DNA of 5,183 bases from an uncultured Brevundimonas sp. GTDB taxonomy: Bacteria; Pseudomonadota; Alphaproteobacteria; Caulobacterales; Caulobacteraceae. Each line of letters starts with the position of its first letter. The first letter of the stretch is position 1. The notes below the pieces were generated by a model that saw nothing but the letters and a program-made list of their open reading frames with translations, was not told the DNA's origin and searched no databases. This document shows, in pieces, positions 1 through 5,127 of the stretch. The stretch lies in NCBI RefSeq assembly GCF_943913055.1, contig NZ_CALTWS010000189.1:1-5183 (forward strand). Reading direction: 5' to 3'. Both the position numbers and the translations under genes were made by a program.

Positions 1-732
1 CTCGGTGGCTTCGCGGCCCATGGGACCGTTCGCCCCGACGAAGGGCCACAGGACGGCTCCTTGCGCACCCGAAGTGGCCATCAGGCTTCCCTTCGACAGG
101 AAGCTGACGCTGCGGATCTTGGACGGATAGCCGCCCATGCGCAGATCCTTGGCATCCTTCAGCCGCCAGCCGTGCAATTGGCTGTCCTGCATGGTCGTAA
201 TGACGAAGGCCCCGTCCGGCGAGAAGGTCACCGAGGTATGTGACCCGGCCCATTTCAGAACCGTTGGCTTCTGGTCAGCGATCCGGGCGTACCACAGGCA
301 GGCCCCGCCATAGGTTGAGGTGGCGATGCGTCGGCCCTTCGGATCGAAGGCCACACCCGACACTGTCCGCTCATGCACGAAATCGCGGCGGAAGCCGGCA
401 TCCTTCGCATCGATGACGCTGAGCGTCTTGCCGGCTGAAAAGGCGATCAGGCCGGTATCTGGGGCGCAGTCGATGGCATCGACCCACTGCCCGTTGGCCG
501 CATTGGCCAGCAGGCCTGCCTCGCCCCGCCGATGCCAGACGACCCGTCCGTCGTCGCCACCGGTGACGATGCCGTCGCCGGACGGGTGGACGGCGGCACA
601 CAGGATGGCCCCGTCATGGGCGGCGTTGAATTCGCCGCTATCGAACCGCACCGAACCATCGCCCAGGGCGAAGATGGCACCGGTGGCATCGAACAGGGCG
701 GCGGTAACCTGTGCATCGAAGGTGGTTGTCAT
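1..732 (-). CDS. WD40-repeat (beta-propeller) protein, C-terminus cut by window edge
   Basis: The minus-strand frame is open from an ATG at 732 to base 1, giving 244 codons without a stop, so the 3' end lies outside the window. An in-frame TAG four codons upstream fixes the start region, although no good Shine-Dalgarno is visible. The protein begins MTTTFDAQVTAALFDATG and shows repeated WD40-like blades: HDGAILCAAVHPSGDGIVTGGDDG with VVWH (about residues 39-67), SGVAFDPKGRRIATSTYGG with CLWY (about 124-148), and VTFSPDGAFVITT followed by HGWRL (about 167-192). There is no signal peptide or membrane segment, so it is probably cytoplasmic. WD40 propellers are protein-interaction scaffolds and no catalytic role can be inferred. 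It is the last visible gene of the putative zinc operon, 47 bases after the dehydrogenase. The WD40 assignment is firm; the partner and function are unknown. Confidence 0.88.
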   Translation of the reverse strand, partial: MTTTFDAQVTAALFDATGAIFALGDGSVRFDSGEFNAAHDGAILCAAVHPSGDGIVTGGDDGRVVWHRRGEAGLLANAANGQWVDAIDCAPDTGLIAFSAGKTLSVIDAKDAGFRRDFVHERTVSGVAFDPKGRRIATSTYGGACLWYARIADQKPTVLKWAGSHTSVTFSPDGAFVITTMQDSQLHGWRLKDAKDLRMGGYPSKIRSVSFLSKGSLMATSGAQGAVLWPFVGANGPMGREATE

Positions 733-779
733 GGACGCGGTCTAGAGGAGGTGCGGGGCCGCTGGCTAGTCCGCCGGGC

Positions 780-1460
780 CTACCAGGCGATCTCGCGGCC
801 GCTGTAGTCGATGAAGCGGTGGGTGTGGGTGCCATGATGGGAAGCCAACTGATCGGCGATGCCCCTCACGCTGGTGTCCACGTCGATGTCGGCCCCGGCC
901 CCGCCCATGTCCGTCTTCACCCAGCCGGGATGGACTGAAAGGACCGTAATGCCGGCGTCCTTGGCTTCGCCGATCCAGAGCGAGCGGGCCAGGCTGTTCT
1001 GGGCCGTCTTGGAGGCGCGATAAACTTCCATGCCGCCGCTCTCGTTCTCGGCGATCGAGCCCATGACGCTGGACATGAAGGCCAGGATGCCGGTGTCGCG
1101 ACGGACCTTGCCGATCAGGGCGTGGGCCAGGCGAACGGGGCCGAAGACATTAGCCTGCATGATCTGGTTCAGCTCGTCGGCCGAGGCGGTGACCACGCTC
1201 TTTGGACCCGAGATGCCGGCATTGATGAAGACGATGTCGAGGTCGGCGGGCAATGCCTCGTTCAGCCGGGCGATGTCGTCGTCGGACGTCACGTCCAGAT
1301 GGTGCAGGGTCAGTCGCTCGGCACCAGGCAGAGCCTTGAGGTCCGCCTCATCCGCGGCCTTGCGCACCGTGGCGATGACATCGAAGCCGCGCTTCAGATG
1401 CTCGGCGACGAGGCCGAGACCCAGTCCGCGCGATGCGCCGACGATCAGTATGGTTTTCAT
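780..1460 (-). CDS. Short-chain dehydrogenase/reductase (SDR), C-factor-like
   Basis: This is a 226-residue NAD(P)-dependent oxidoreductase of the SDR family with a single Rossmann domain. Visible motifs are the nucleotide-binding GASRGLG (residues 8-14), LDVTSDDD (55-62) for the adenine/ribose region, NAG (80-82), the Ser region MSSVMGS (129-135), the catalytic YRASK (Y147, K151) and PGWVKTDMGG (178-187). The SSVMGSIAENESGGMEVYRASK arrangement resembles the CsgA/C-factor branch of SDRs; the substrate cannot be predicted. I chose ATG 1460 because AAGGA (1468-1472) lies 7 bases upstream and the protein then opens directly with the first beta strand, MKTILIVGAS. An upstream ATG at 1478 would overlap the CobW stop as ATGA and add six residues, so translational coupling is possible either way. 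An even longer start at 1574 would lie inside the CobW gene and is unlikely. Its link to metal homeostasis is positional only. Confidence 0.9.
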   Translation of the reverse strand: MKTILIVGASRGLGLGLVAEHLKRGFDVIATVRKAADEADLKALPGAERLTLHHLDVTSDDDIARLNEALPADLDIVFINAGISGPKSVVTASADELNQIMQANVFGPVRLAHALIGKVRRDTGILAFMSSVMGSIAENESGGMEVYRASKTAQNSLARSLWIGEAKDAGITVLSVHPGWVKTDMGGAGADIDVDTSVRGIADQLASHHGTHTHRFIDYSGREIAW

Positions 1461-1474
1461 GTTTGCATCCTTGC

Positions 1475-2593
1475 TCATGCTGCGCAGGCCTCGAACCCGG
1501 CCTTGAGGGCGGCCTCGTCCAGATCGCGGCCGATGAAGACGGCGCGGGACCAGCGGCGCTCGTTGGAGCTCCACTCGCGTTGCAGGTCGCCCTCCAGGAT
1601 CATGTGCACCGCTTGGAAGACCAGCCGCCGGTCCTCGCCCTCGACGTCGATGATGCCCTTGGCGCGCAGGATGTTCTGGCCTTGCGTGCCCAGAAGCTGG
1701 TCCAGCCAGGCGGTGAATTTCGTGCCGTTCACCGGCCGGTCCAGAGAAAGGGAGATGCCTTTGATGTCGTCCTGGTGGGCATGGCCGCGAGCGCCGGGCG
1801 CATGGGCGTGCTCGTGGTCGTGAGCATGGTCGTGCCCGTGGTGATCGTGGTCATGATGGTCATGGTGGTGATCATGCCCGCAGTGCTCGTCGTGGACATG
1901 GCCCTCTTCGCCGTGCGCCGGATTGGCGAACTGCGGATTGATGTCGAGGATGCGCTCCAGATCGAAGCCGCCCAGACCCAGCACCTGATCCAGTGGCACA
2001 TTGGCCCGCTCGGCGCGGGTGATGGGGGCCAGAGGGTTCAGCGCCCGCAGGCGACGCTCGACCTCGGCCAGTTCGGCGGGCGTCGCCAGATCGACCTTGT
2101 TCAGGATGATGCGGTCGGCGAAGGCGACCTGTTCACGCGCTTCCTTTGAATCGTCCAGACGCGCCATGACATGCTTGGCGTCGACCAGGGCCGTGACGCT
2201 GTCCAGCGCGGTCTTGGCCTTGACGTCCTCGTCGACGAAGAAAGTCTGGGCCACCGGGCCAGGGTCAGCCAGGCCGGTGGTCTCCACGATGATGGCATCG
2301 AAAGCGGGCTTGCCGGGACGCTGGCGTTTCATGAGGCCGGCGACGACGCGGATCAGGTCGCCACGCACCGTGCAGCAGACGCAGCCGTTGTTCATCTCGA
2401 ACACATCCTCGTCAGCGCCGACCACAAGGTCGTTGTCGATGCCGATCTCGCCGAACTCATTGACGATGACGGCGTAACGCTTGCCGTGGTCCTCGGTCAG
2501 AATGCGGTTCAGAAGCGTGGTCTTCCCGGCCCCGAGATAGCCGGTGAGAACGGTGACGGGAATCTTGGCGCTGGCGGAGGTGGTATCGGTCAT
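1475..2593 (-). CDS. CobW/ZNG1-family GTP-binding zinc metallochaperone
   Basis: This 372-residue COG0523 G3E-family GTPase has the usual family length. The N-terminal GTPase domain contains Walker A GYLGAGKTT (18-26), NEFGEIGIDNDLV (45-57), the metal-binding CVCC (71-74), ETTGLADP (104-111) and the guanine-specificity NKVD (165-168). A histidine-rich linker follows at about residues 227-273 with 21 His. The C-terminal CobW_C domain comes next (about 277-369; KGIIDVEG and WSRAVFIGRDLD are recognisable). Family members of this type use GTP hydrolysis to hand metal, often zinc, to client enzymes in the cytoplasm. Cobalamin synthesis is unlikely because no cob genes are nearby. The CDF zinc exporter ends 40 bases upstream, and the SDR start lies just past its stop. 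No strong Shine-Dalgarno precedes ATG 2593, but the N-terminus MTDTTSASAKIPVTVLTGYLG fits the family. Zinc specificity is inferred from context and the His tract. Confidence 0.95.
   Translation of the reverse strand: MTDTTSASAKIPVTVLTGYLGAGKTTLLNRILTEDHGKRYAVIVNEFGEIGIDNDLVVGADEDVFEMNNGCVCCTVRGDLIRVVAGLMKRQRPGKPAFDAIIVETTGLADPGPVAQTFFVDEDVKAKTALDSVTALVDAKHVMARLDDSKEAREQVAFADRIILNKVDLATPAELAEVERRLRALNPLAPITRAERANVPLDQVLGLGGFDLERILDINPQFANPAHGEEGHVHDEHCGHDHHHDHHDHDHHGHDHAHDHEHAHAPGARGHAHQDDIKGISLSLDRPVNGTKFTAWLDQLLGTQGQNILRAKGIIDVEGEDRRLVFQAVHMILEGDLQREWSSNERRWSRAVFIGRDLDEAALKAGFEACAA
1775..1915 (-). repeat. Low-complexity tract encoding the CobW His-rich linker
   Basis: CAT/CAC and GAC/GAT codons alternate through residues 227-273 of the CobW protein (HDHHHDHHDHDHHGHDHAHD is the core), with 21 His in 47 positions. 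The run separates the GTPase domain from the C-terminal domain and is a likely zinc-binding reservoir. On the plus strand it reads as gtggtcatgatggtcatgg-like sequence, which explains Val/Met-rich spurious open frames there. Confidence 0.85.
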
Positions 2594-2633
2594 GCGTCGC
2601 TAGATGGAGGCTGGGCGACCCGATGGGAAGGGG

Positions 2634-3605
2634 TCAGCAGTCGGGGCAGTCGGGAAGCGCGCCAGCTTCCAATTGCAGGGTCGTGTGACCGATGGCGAAG
2701 CGGGTGCGGGCCAGGGCCTGGGCTTCGCACAGAAGGGCGTCGGCGTCGGGACGATCGTGGACCAGATGGGCGGTCAGGGCCGTCTCGGTCGTGGACAGGC
2801 CCCAGACGTGCAGGTCGTGCACGGCTGTGACGCCCGGCAGGGCCAGAAAGCCGGCGCGGATGGCGGCGACATCCACGCCACGCGGGGCGGCGTCCAGCGC
2901 CAGGTTGACGCTGTCCTTCAGCAGACCCCAGGTTCCGATCAGGATCAGGACCACGATGGCGATGCTGACCAGGGGATCGAGGATCGACCAGTTCGTCATC
3001 AGCATGATCGCCCCGACCACGACGACGCCCAAAGAGACGGCAGCGTCGGCCATCATGTGCAGATAGGCCCCACGCACGTTCAGGTCCTTGTGCTGATCCT
3101 TCATGAACAGCAGGGCCGTGCCCAGATTGATGAAGAAGCCGATGCCCGCCACCACCATGACGGTGGTCGAGCCGACGGGGGCAGGATCGTTCAGCCGCCG
3201 CACGGCCTCGATGGCGATGGCTCCGCAGGCGAAGATCAGCAGAAGCGCATTGAACAGGGCGGCCAGGACGGTTGCCTTGCCGAAACCATAGGTCCTGTGG
3301 CTGGCCGAGGCGCGGCGCGCCAGCCAAGCGGCTCCGCCCGCCATGGCCAGACCCAGGACATCGGACAGGTTATGGCCCGCATCGGCCATCAGGGCGGTGG
3401 ACTGGCTGAGGACGCCCGCCCCGAACTCGACCGCCACGAAGGCCAGATTGACCAGCAGGCCGACGGCATAACGCCAGTCGCCGGTATTCACCGGTCCGTG
3501 GTGGTGCCCGCCAATGCCGTGGGAGTGGCCGTGACCATGATCGTGGGAATGGCCATGGTCGTGCCCGTGGTGATCGTCGTGCGGGTGAGCGTGGTCGTGG
3601 GCCAT
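2634..3605 (-). CDS. Cation diffusion facilitator, CzcD/ZitB-type zinc exporter
   Basis: This 323-residue inner-membrane CDF protein should act as a metal/H+ antiporter exporting Zn2+ (possibly also Co2+ or Cd2+) from the cytoplasm. The first 36 residues hold 17 His. Six membrane segments follow, at roughly 45-63, 78-96, 112-133, 146-167, 180-202 and 208-229. The transport-site ligands are visible as HNLSD in helix 2 (H78, D82) and HMMAD in helix 5 (H183, D187), the HD-HD pattern seen in zinc-preferring members. The cytoplasmic C-terminal domain includes VTAVHDLHVWGLSTTE (259-274, H263 and H266) and HTTLQLE (307-313). It ends in DCPDC, a possible extra metal site (C320, C323). AGAGAGG precedes ATG 3605. 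The gene starts 15 bases after the membrane-protein gene and ends 40 bases before CobW, consistent with one operon. Family assignment is firm; metal preference is inferred. Confidence 0.96.
   Translation of the reverse strand: MAHDHAHPHDDHHGHDHGHSHDHGHGHSHGIGGHHHGPVNTGDWRYAVGLLVNLAFVAVEFGAGVLSQSTALMADAGHNLSDVLGLAMAGGAAWLARRASASHRTYGFGKATVLAALFNALLLIFACGAIAIEAVRRLNDPAPVGSTTVMVVAGIGFFINLGTALLFMKDQHKDLNVRGAYLHMMADAAVSLGVVVVGAIMLMTNWSILDPLVSIAIVVLILIGTWGLLKDSVNLALDAAPRGVDVAAIRAGFLALPGVTAVHDLHVWGLSTTETALTAHLVHDRPDADALLCEAQALARTRFAIGHTTLQLEAGALPDCPDC
3498..3599 (-). repeat. Low-complexity tract encoding the CDF N-terminal His-rich tail
   Basis: The tract encodes residues 3-36 of the CDF protein, an HDH/HGH alternation with 17 His in 34 positions. 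Such cytoplasmic tails are common in zinc CDF proteins and are thought to sense or buffer metal. It resembles the His tract in the neighbouring CobW gene in both codon use and repeat unit. Confidence 0.85.
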
Positions 3606-3620
3606 GACGCCTCTCTAGAC

Positions 3621-4280
3621 CTAGTGATGGTGGCTCGCCACCAGAACACCGATCAGGATCAGCGACAGACCCAGGGCCGCACCTTCATAACGGGCCCAGC
3701 GCTCCAGCCGCAGGATGGAATAGCCCGCGCGCGCCAGGGCCGTGAAGGCCGCCATGCCCGCGACCGTGCCGATGGCGAAGACGACCGTGAGGGCCGCCAG
3801 GACGGCGAACCCCTGTGTGGCTTGCGACAGATAGAAGGGCAGCAGCACTTCGCCCGGCGAAATGGCCAGGGTCGCGACCAGGCCGATGAAGGCGGCGCGG
3901 TGCGAGACCGAGGGCTCGGCCAACTCCATTGGCGGGCCGCCGGCAAAGGCGGGGCGTTTCACCAGCGCGCGCACCAGATAGAAGGCTCCAAAGGCGAACA
4001 GCAGGCCCGCGGAAACCCAGGGCAACACACCGCCGATCCAGCGATCCAAGGCCAGTCCCGCCACCACGATCAGGCTACCGACCACGGCGGTGGTGACGAT
4101 ATGGGCCAGGCCCGCGGTGACGACCGCGCTTATGACCTGGGCCAGGCTCCAGCGCTGGGCGCGACCGACCAGGACGAACGGCAGCCAGTGCGTCGGCAGG
4201 GCCGCATGCAGAAAGGCCGTCGCCAGCCCGGCCCCAAGGACGGACAGCAGGATCGGTTGCTGGAGATCGGACGGCATCAT
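3621..4280 (-). CDS. Six-helix membrane protein with HX5H motif, putative metal transporter (NicO/UreH/TauE-like)
   Basis: This 219-residue hydrophobic protein has about six predicted membrane segments (roughly 10-35, 48-78, 84-105, 129-150, 156-183 and 198-216), so it sits in the inner membrane. Helix 1 carries H25 and H31 in LHAALPTHW, reminiscent of the metal-binding HX4DH/HX5H motifs of NicO/RcnA and NiCoT nickel-cobalt transporters. H60 in LAHIVTT, the SPGEVLLP motif (141-148) at the start of the second half, and a C-terminal SHHH are other candidate metal or turn features. I do not recognise the exact family; UreH/TauE-like and LysE-superfamily proteins have a similar size and layout. 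AGGAAGG (4286-4292) lies 5 bases before the first of two adjacent ATGs, supporting this start. It is the first gene of the putative operon, directly behind a Zur-like palindrome and 15 bases before the CDF exporter. A zinc or related divalent-metal role is inferred from position. Confidence 0.8.
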   Translation of the reverse strand: MMPSDLQQPILLSVLGAGLATAFLHAALPTHWLPFVLVGRAQRWSLAQVISAVVTAGLAHIVTTAVVGSLIVVAGLALDRWIGGVLPWVSAGLLFAFGAFYLVRALVKRPAFAGGPPMELAEPSVSHRAAFIGLVATLAISPGEVLLPFYLSQATQGFAVLAALTVVFAIGTVAGMAAFTALARAGYSILRLERWARYEGAALGLSLILIGVLVASHHH

Positions 4281-4285
4281 CGCGG

Positions 4286-4292
4286 CCTTCCT
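4286..4292 (-). promoter_or_regulatory. Ribosome binding site of the membrane-protein gene
   Basis: AGGAAGG on the minus strand lies 5 bases before ATG 4280. It is the best Shine-Dalgarno of the minus-strand genes and decides the start of the first gene of the metal operon. Confidence 0.75.
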
Positions 4293-4296
4293 AACG

Positions 4297-4311
4297 TGTT
4301 ACTTTATAACA
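4297..4311. promoter_or_regulatory. Zur-like operator (inverted repeat TGTTA-N5-TAACA)
   Basis: The sequence TGTTACTTTATAACA is a 15-base inverted repeat with perfect 5-base arms, AT-rich in an otherwise GC-rich region. It lies 16 bases before the start codon of the membrane-protein gene, just upstream of its ribosome binding site. On the minus strand it contains TATAAA, a possible -10 element, although no convincing -35 is visible. Alphaproteobacterial Zur boxes, as I recall them, are AT-rich palindromes of the TGTTAT/ATAACA kind, and the genes behind this one are metal-related. Binding is inferred; another Fur-family regulator is possible. Confidence 0.5.
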
Positions 4312-4386
4312 GTCGAGAGGGCGCGGCAGATTTTCTGGACATGGGCATACATAGTCCGCAATCCCTGACTTTCCCGGCCTTCGGCG

Positions 4387-4414
4387 TTGACTCGCAAGGT
4401 CCGTTCCGTATATG
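4387..4414 (+). promoter_or_regulatory. Predicted sigma-70-type promoter of rplU-rpmA
   Basis: TTGACT (4387-4392) matches the -35 consensus in five of six positions. A 16-base spacer separates it from TATATG (4409-4414), a partial -10 match. Transcription would start near 4421, giving a leader of about 60 bases before the rplU start codon. The hairpin in that leader would begin only about five bases from the RNA 5' end. The rest of the divergent spacer (4312-4386) shows no other element that I can support. Confidence 0.55.
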
Positions 4415-4425
4415 TCGCCGCTCTT

Positions 4426-4460
4426 CGCCCGAGGGGTCTCCTTCGGGCGCTATCTTTTTT
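4426..4460 (+). terminator. Terminator-like hairpin in the rplU leader, possible attenuator
   Basis: CGCCCGA (4426-4432) pairs with TCGGGCG (4443-4449). Inside it, GGG pairs with CCT through one G-U and two G-C pairs, leaving a GTCT tetraloop: a stem of ten base pairs. CTATC and six T residues (4455-4460) follow. This is the layout of an intrinsic terminator on the plus strand; the minus strand lacks the matching T run. It ends 22 bases before the rplU ATG, and there is no plus-strand gene upstream to terminate. The five-base gap before the pure T run makes it weaker than ideal, so it may instead be a 5' stabilising hairpin. Confidence 0.6.
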
Positions 4461-4482
4461 GCGTTTACGCTGAGGCTCCAAC

Positions 4483-5055
4483 ATGTACGCGGTGATCAAG
4501 ACCGGCGGAAAACAGTACCGGGTTCAACCGGGCGACGTCATCGTTGTCGAGAAGATCGATGGCGAGGCCGGCGCGTCGGTGTCGCTGGGCGACGTCCTGA
4601 TGCTGGGCGGCGACAAGGGCATTACCCTGGGTGCACCGCTGATCGCGGGTGCCGCAGTGGCCGCGACCCTGGTCGAAACCCGCAAGGGCGAGAAGATCAA
4701 GATCTTCAAGAAGACCCGCCGTCAGGGCTATCGCCGCACCAACGGCCATCGCCAGATGGAATCGGTCCTGCGCATCACCGGCATCGACGGTGCAGGCGAG
4801 AACGCCAAGTGGGACGGCGAGACCTCGCTGATGACCAAGGCCGAGATGAACCTGCGTGCCCGTGGCCTGGCCCCGCGTACGGAAGAGGCAGAAGTCGAGG
4901 CCAAGCCTGCCAAGAAGGCTGCTGCTCCCAAGGCCGCGCCGAAGGCCGAGGCCGCCGCGACCGAGGACAAGCCTGCCGCCAAGAAGGCTCCGGCCAAGAA
5001 GGCTGCGCCCAAGACCGTAGCCGCCCCGGCCGCTGACAAGTCCGACGAAGCGTAA
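4483..5055 (+). CDS. rplU: 50S ribosomal protein L21 (bL21) with long Ala/Lys-rich C-terminal extension
   Basis: bL21 is a 23S rRNA-binding protein of the large ribosomal subunit. The core domain (about 1-101) opens with MYAVIKTGGKQYRV and includes VVEKIDGEAG, VSLGDVLMLGG, and the rRNA-contacting KIKIFKKTRRQGYRRTNGHRQ (71-91) and LRITGI (96-101). At 190 residues it is nearly twice the roughly 100 residues of the Escherichia coli protein. Residues 102-131 form a probable additional segment with GENAKWDGETSLMTKAEMNLRARGLAP. Residues 139-190 are a low-complexity Ala/Lys/Pro tail. GAGG (4472-4475) lies 7 bases before the ATG. rpmA follows after 72 bases, the conserved bacterial order. A hairpin with a T run sits in the leader. 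The extended tail is, to my knowledge, common in Caulobacterales; the identity is certain. Confidence 0.98.
   Translation: MYAVIKTGGKQYRVQPGDVIVVEKIDGEAGASVSLGDVLMLGGDKGITLGAPLIAGAAVAATLVETRKGEKIKIFKKTRRQGYRRTNGHRQMESVLRITGIDGAGENAKWDGETSLMTKAEMNLRARGLAPRTEEAEVEAKPAKKAAAPKAAPKAEAAATEDKPAAKKAPAKKAAPKTVAAPAADKSDEA
4897..5052 (+). repeat. Ala/Lys/Pro low-complexity tail of bL21
   Basis: Degenerate PAKKAA-type units (KPAKKAAAPKAAPKAEAAAT, then KPAAKKAPAKKAAPK) cover residues 139-177 and end in AAPAADKSDEA. The DNA repeats aagaaggct several times. The tail is basic and probably disordered, resembling histone H1-like tails, and may bind RNA or the ribosome surface. Confidence 0.8.
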
Positions 5056-5074
5056 GAACATCAGAGTTTGAAGC

Positions 5075-5103
5075 GCGCTCAAGTCGCCGACAGGCGATAG
5101 CGC
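5075..5103 (+). other. Hairpin in the rplU-rpmA intergenic region
   Basis: GCGCT (5075-5079) can pair with AGCGC (5099-5103), and TCGCC (5084-5088) with GGCGA (5093-5097) around a GACA loop. An internal loop (CAAG on one side, T on the other) separates the two helices. No T run follows, so this is not an intrinsic terminator. It could be an RNA processing or stability element that adjusts rplU to rpmA stoichiometry. Confidence 0.4.
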
Positions 5104-5127
5104 ACTAAAGAAAGACGGAGCAGACCT

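Noticed and set aside
1461..1574. Longer SDR start at 1574 adding 38 residues
   Set aside because: The added segment is Arg/Pro-rich, lies within the CobW coding region and precedes a complete Rossmann-fold N-terminus at 1460.
1433..2149. Plus-strand open frame with a Val/Met-rich stretch resembling a membrane helix
   Set aside because: The hydrophobic stretch is the complement of the CobW His tract, and the frame is antisense to a certain gene.
1475..2593. CobW as a cobalamin biosynthesis protein
   Set aside because: No cobalamin genes are visible, while a CDF zinc exporter and a Zur-like box are adjacent. The His-rich linker and CVCC motif suit a zinc chaperone.
3498..3599. Short periodic sequence considered as a CRISPR or tandem repeat array
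   Set aside because: The periodicity is codon-level His/Asp/Gly alternation inside the CDF gene, with no constant repeats or spacers.
4412..4495. A 27-codon plus-strand frame (MSPLFARGVSF...) across the leader hairpin that overlaps the rplU start, a possible leader peptide
   Set aside because: Its ATG lies inside the predicted -10 element, so it would not be transcribed from that promoter, and its Shine-Dalgarno is weak and distant. It would be revived if transcription starts further upstream.
2604..5036. An 810-codon plus-strand open frame crossing the CDF, membrane-protein and rplU genes
   Set aside because: It is antisense to two clear genes, then runs out of frame through rplU. Its composition is Gly/Arg/Gln/Asp-rich with no domain, as expected from high-GC DNA lacking stops.
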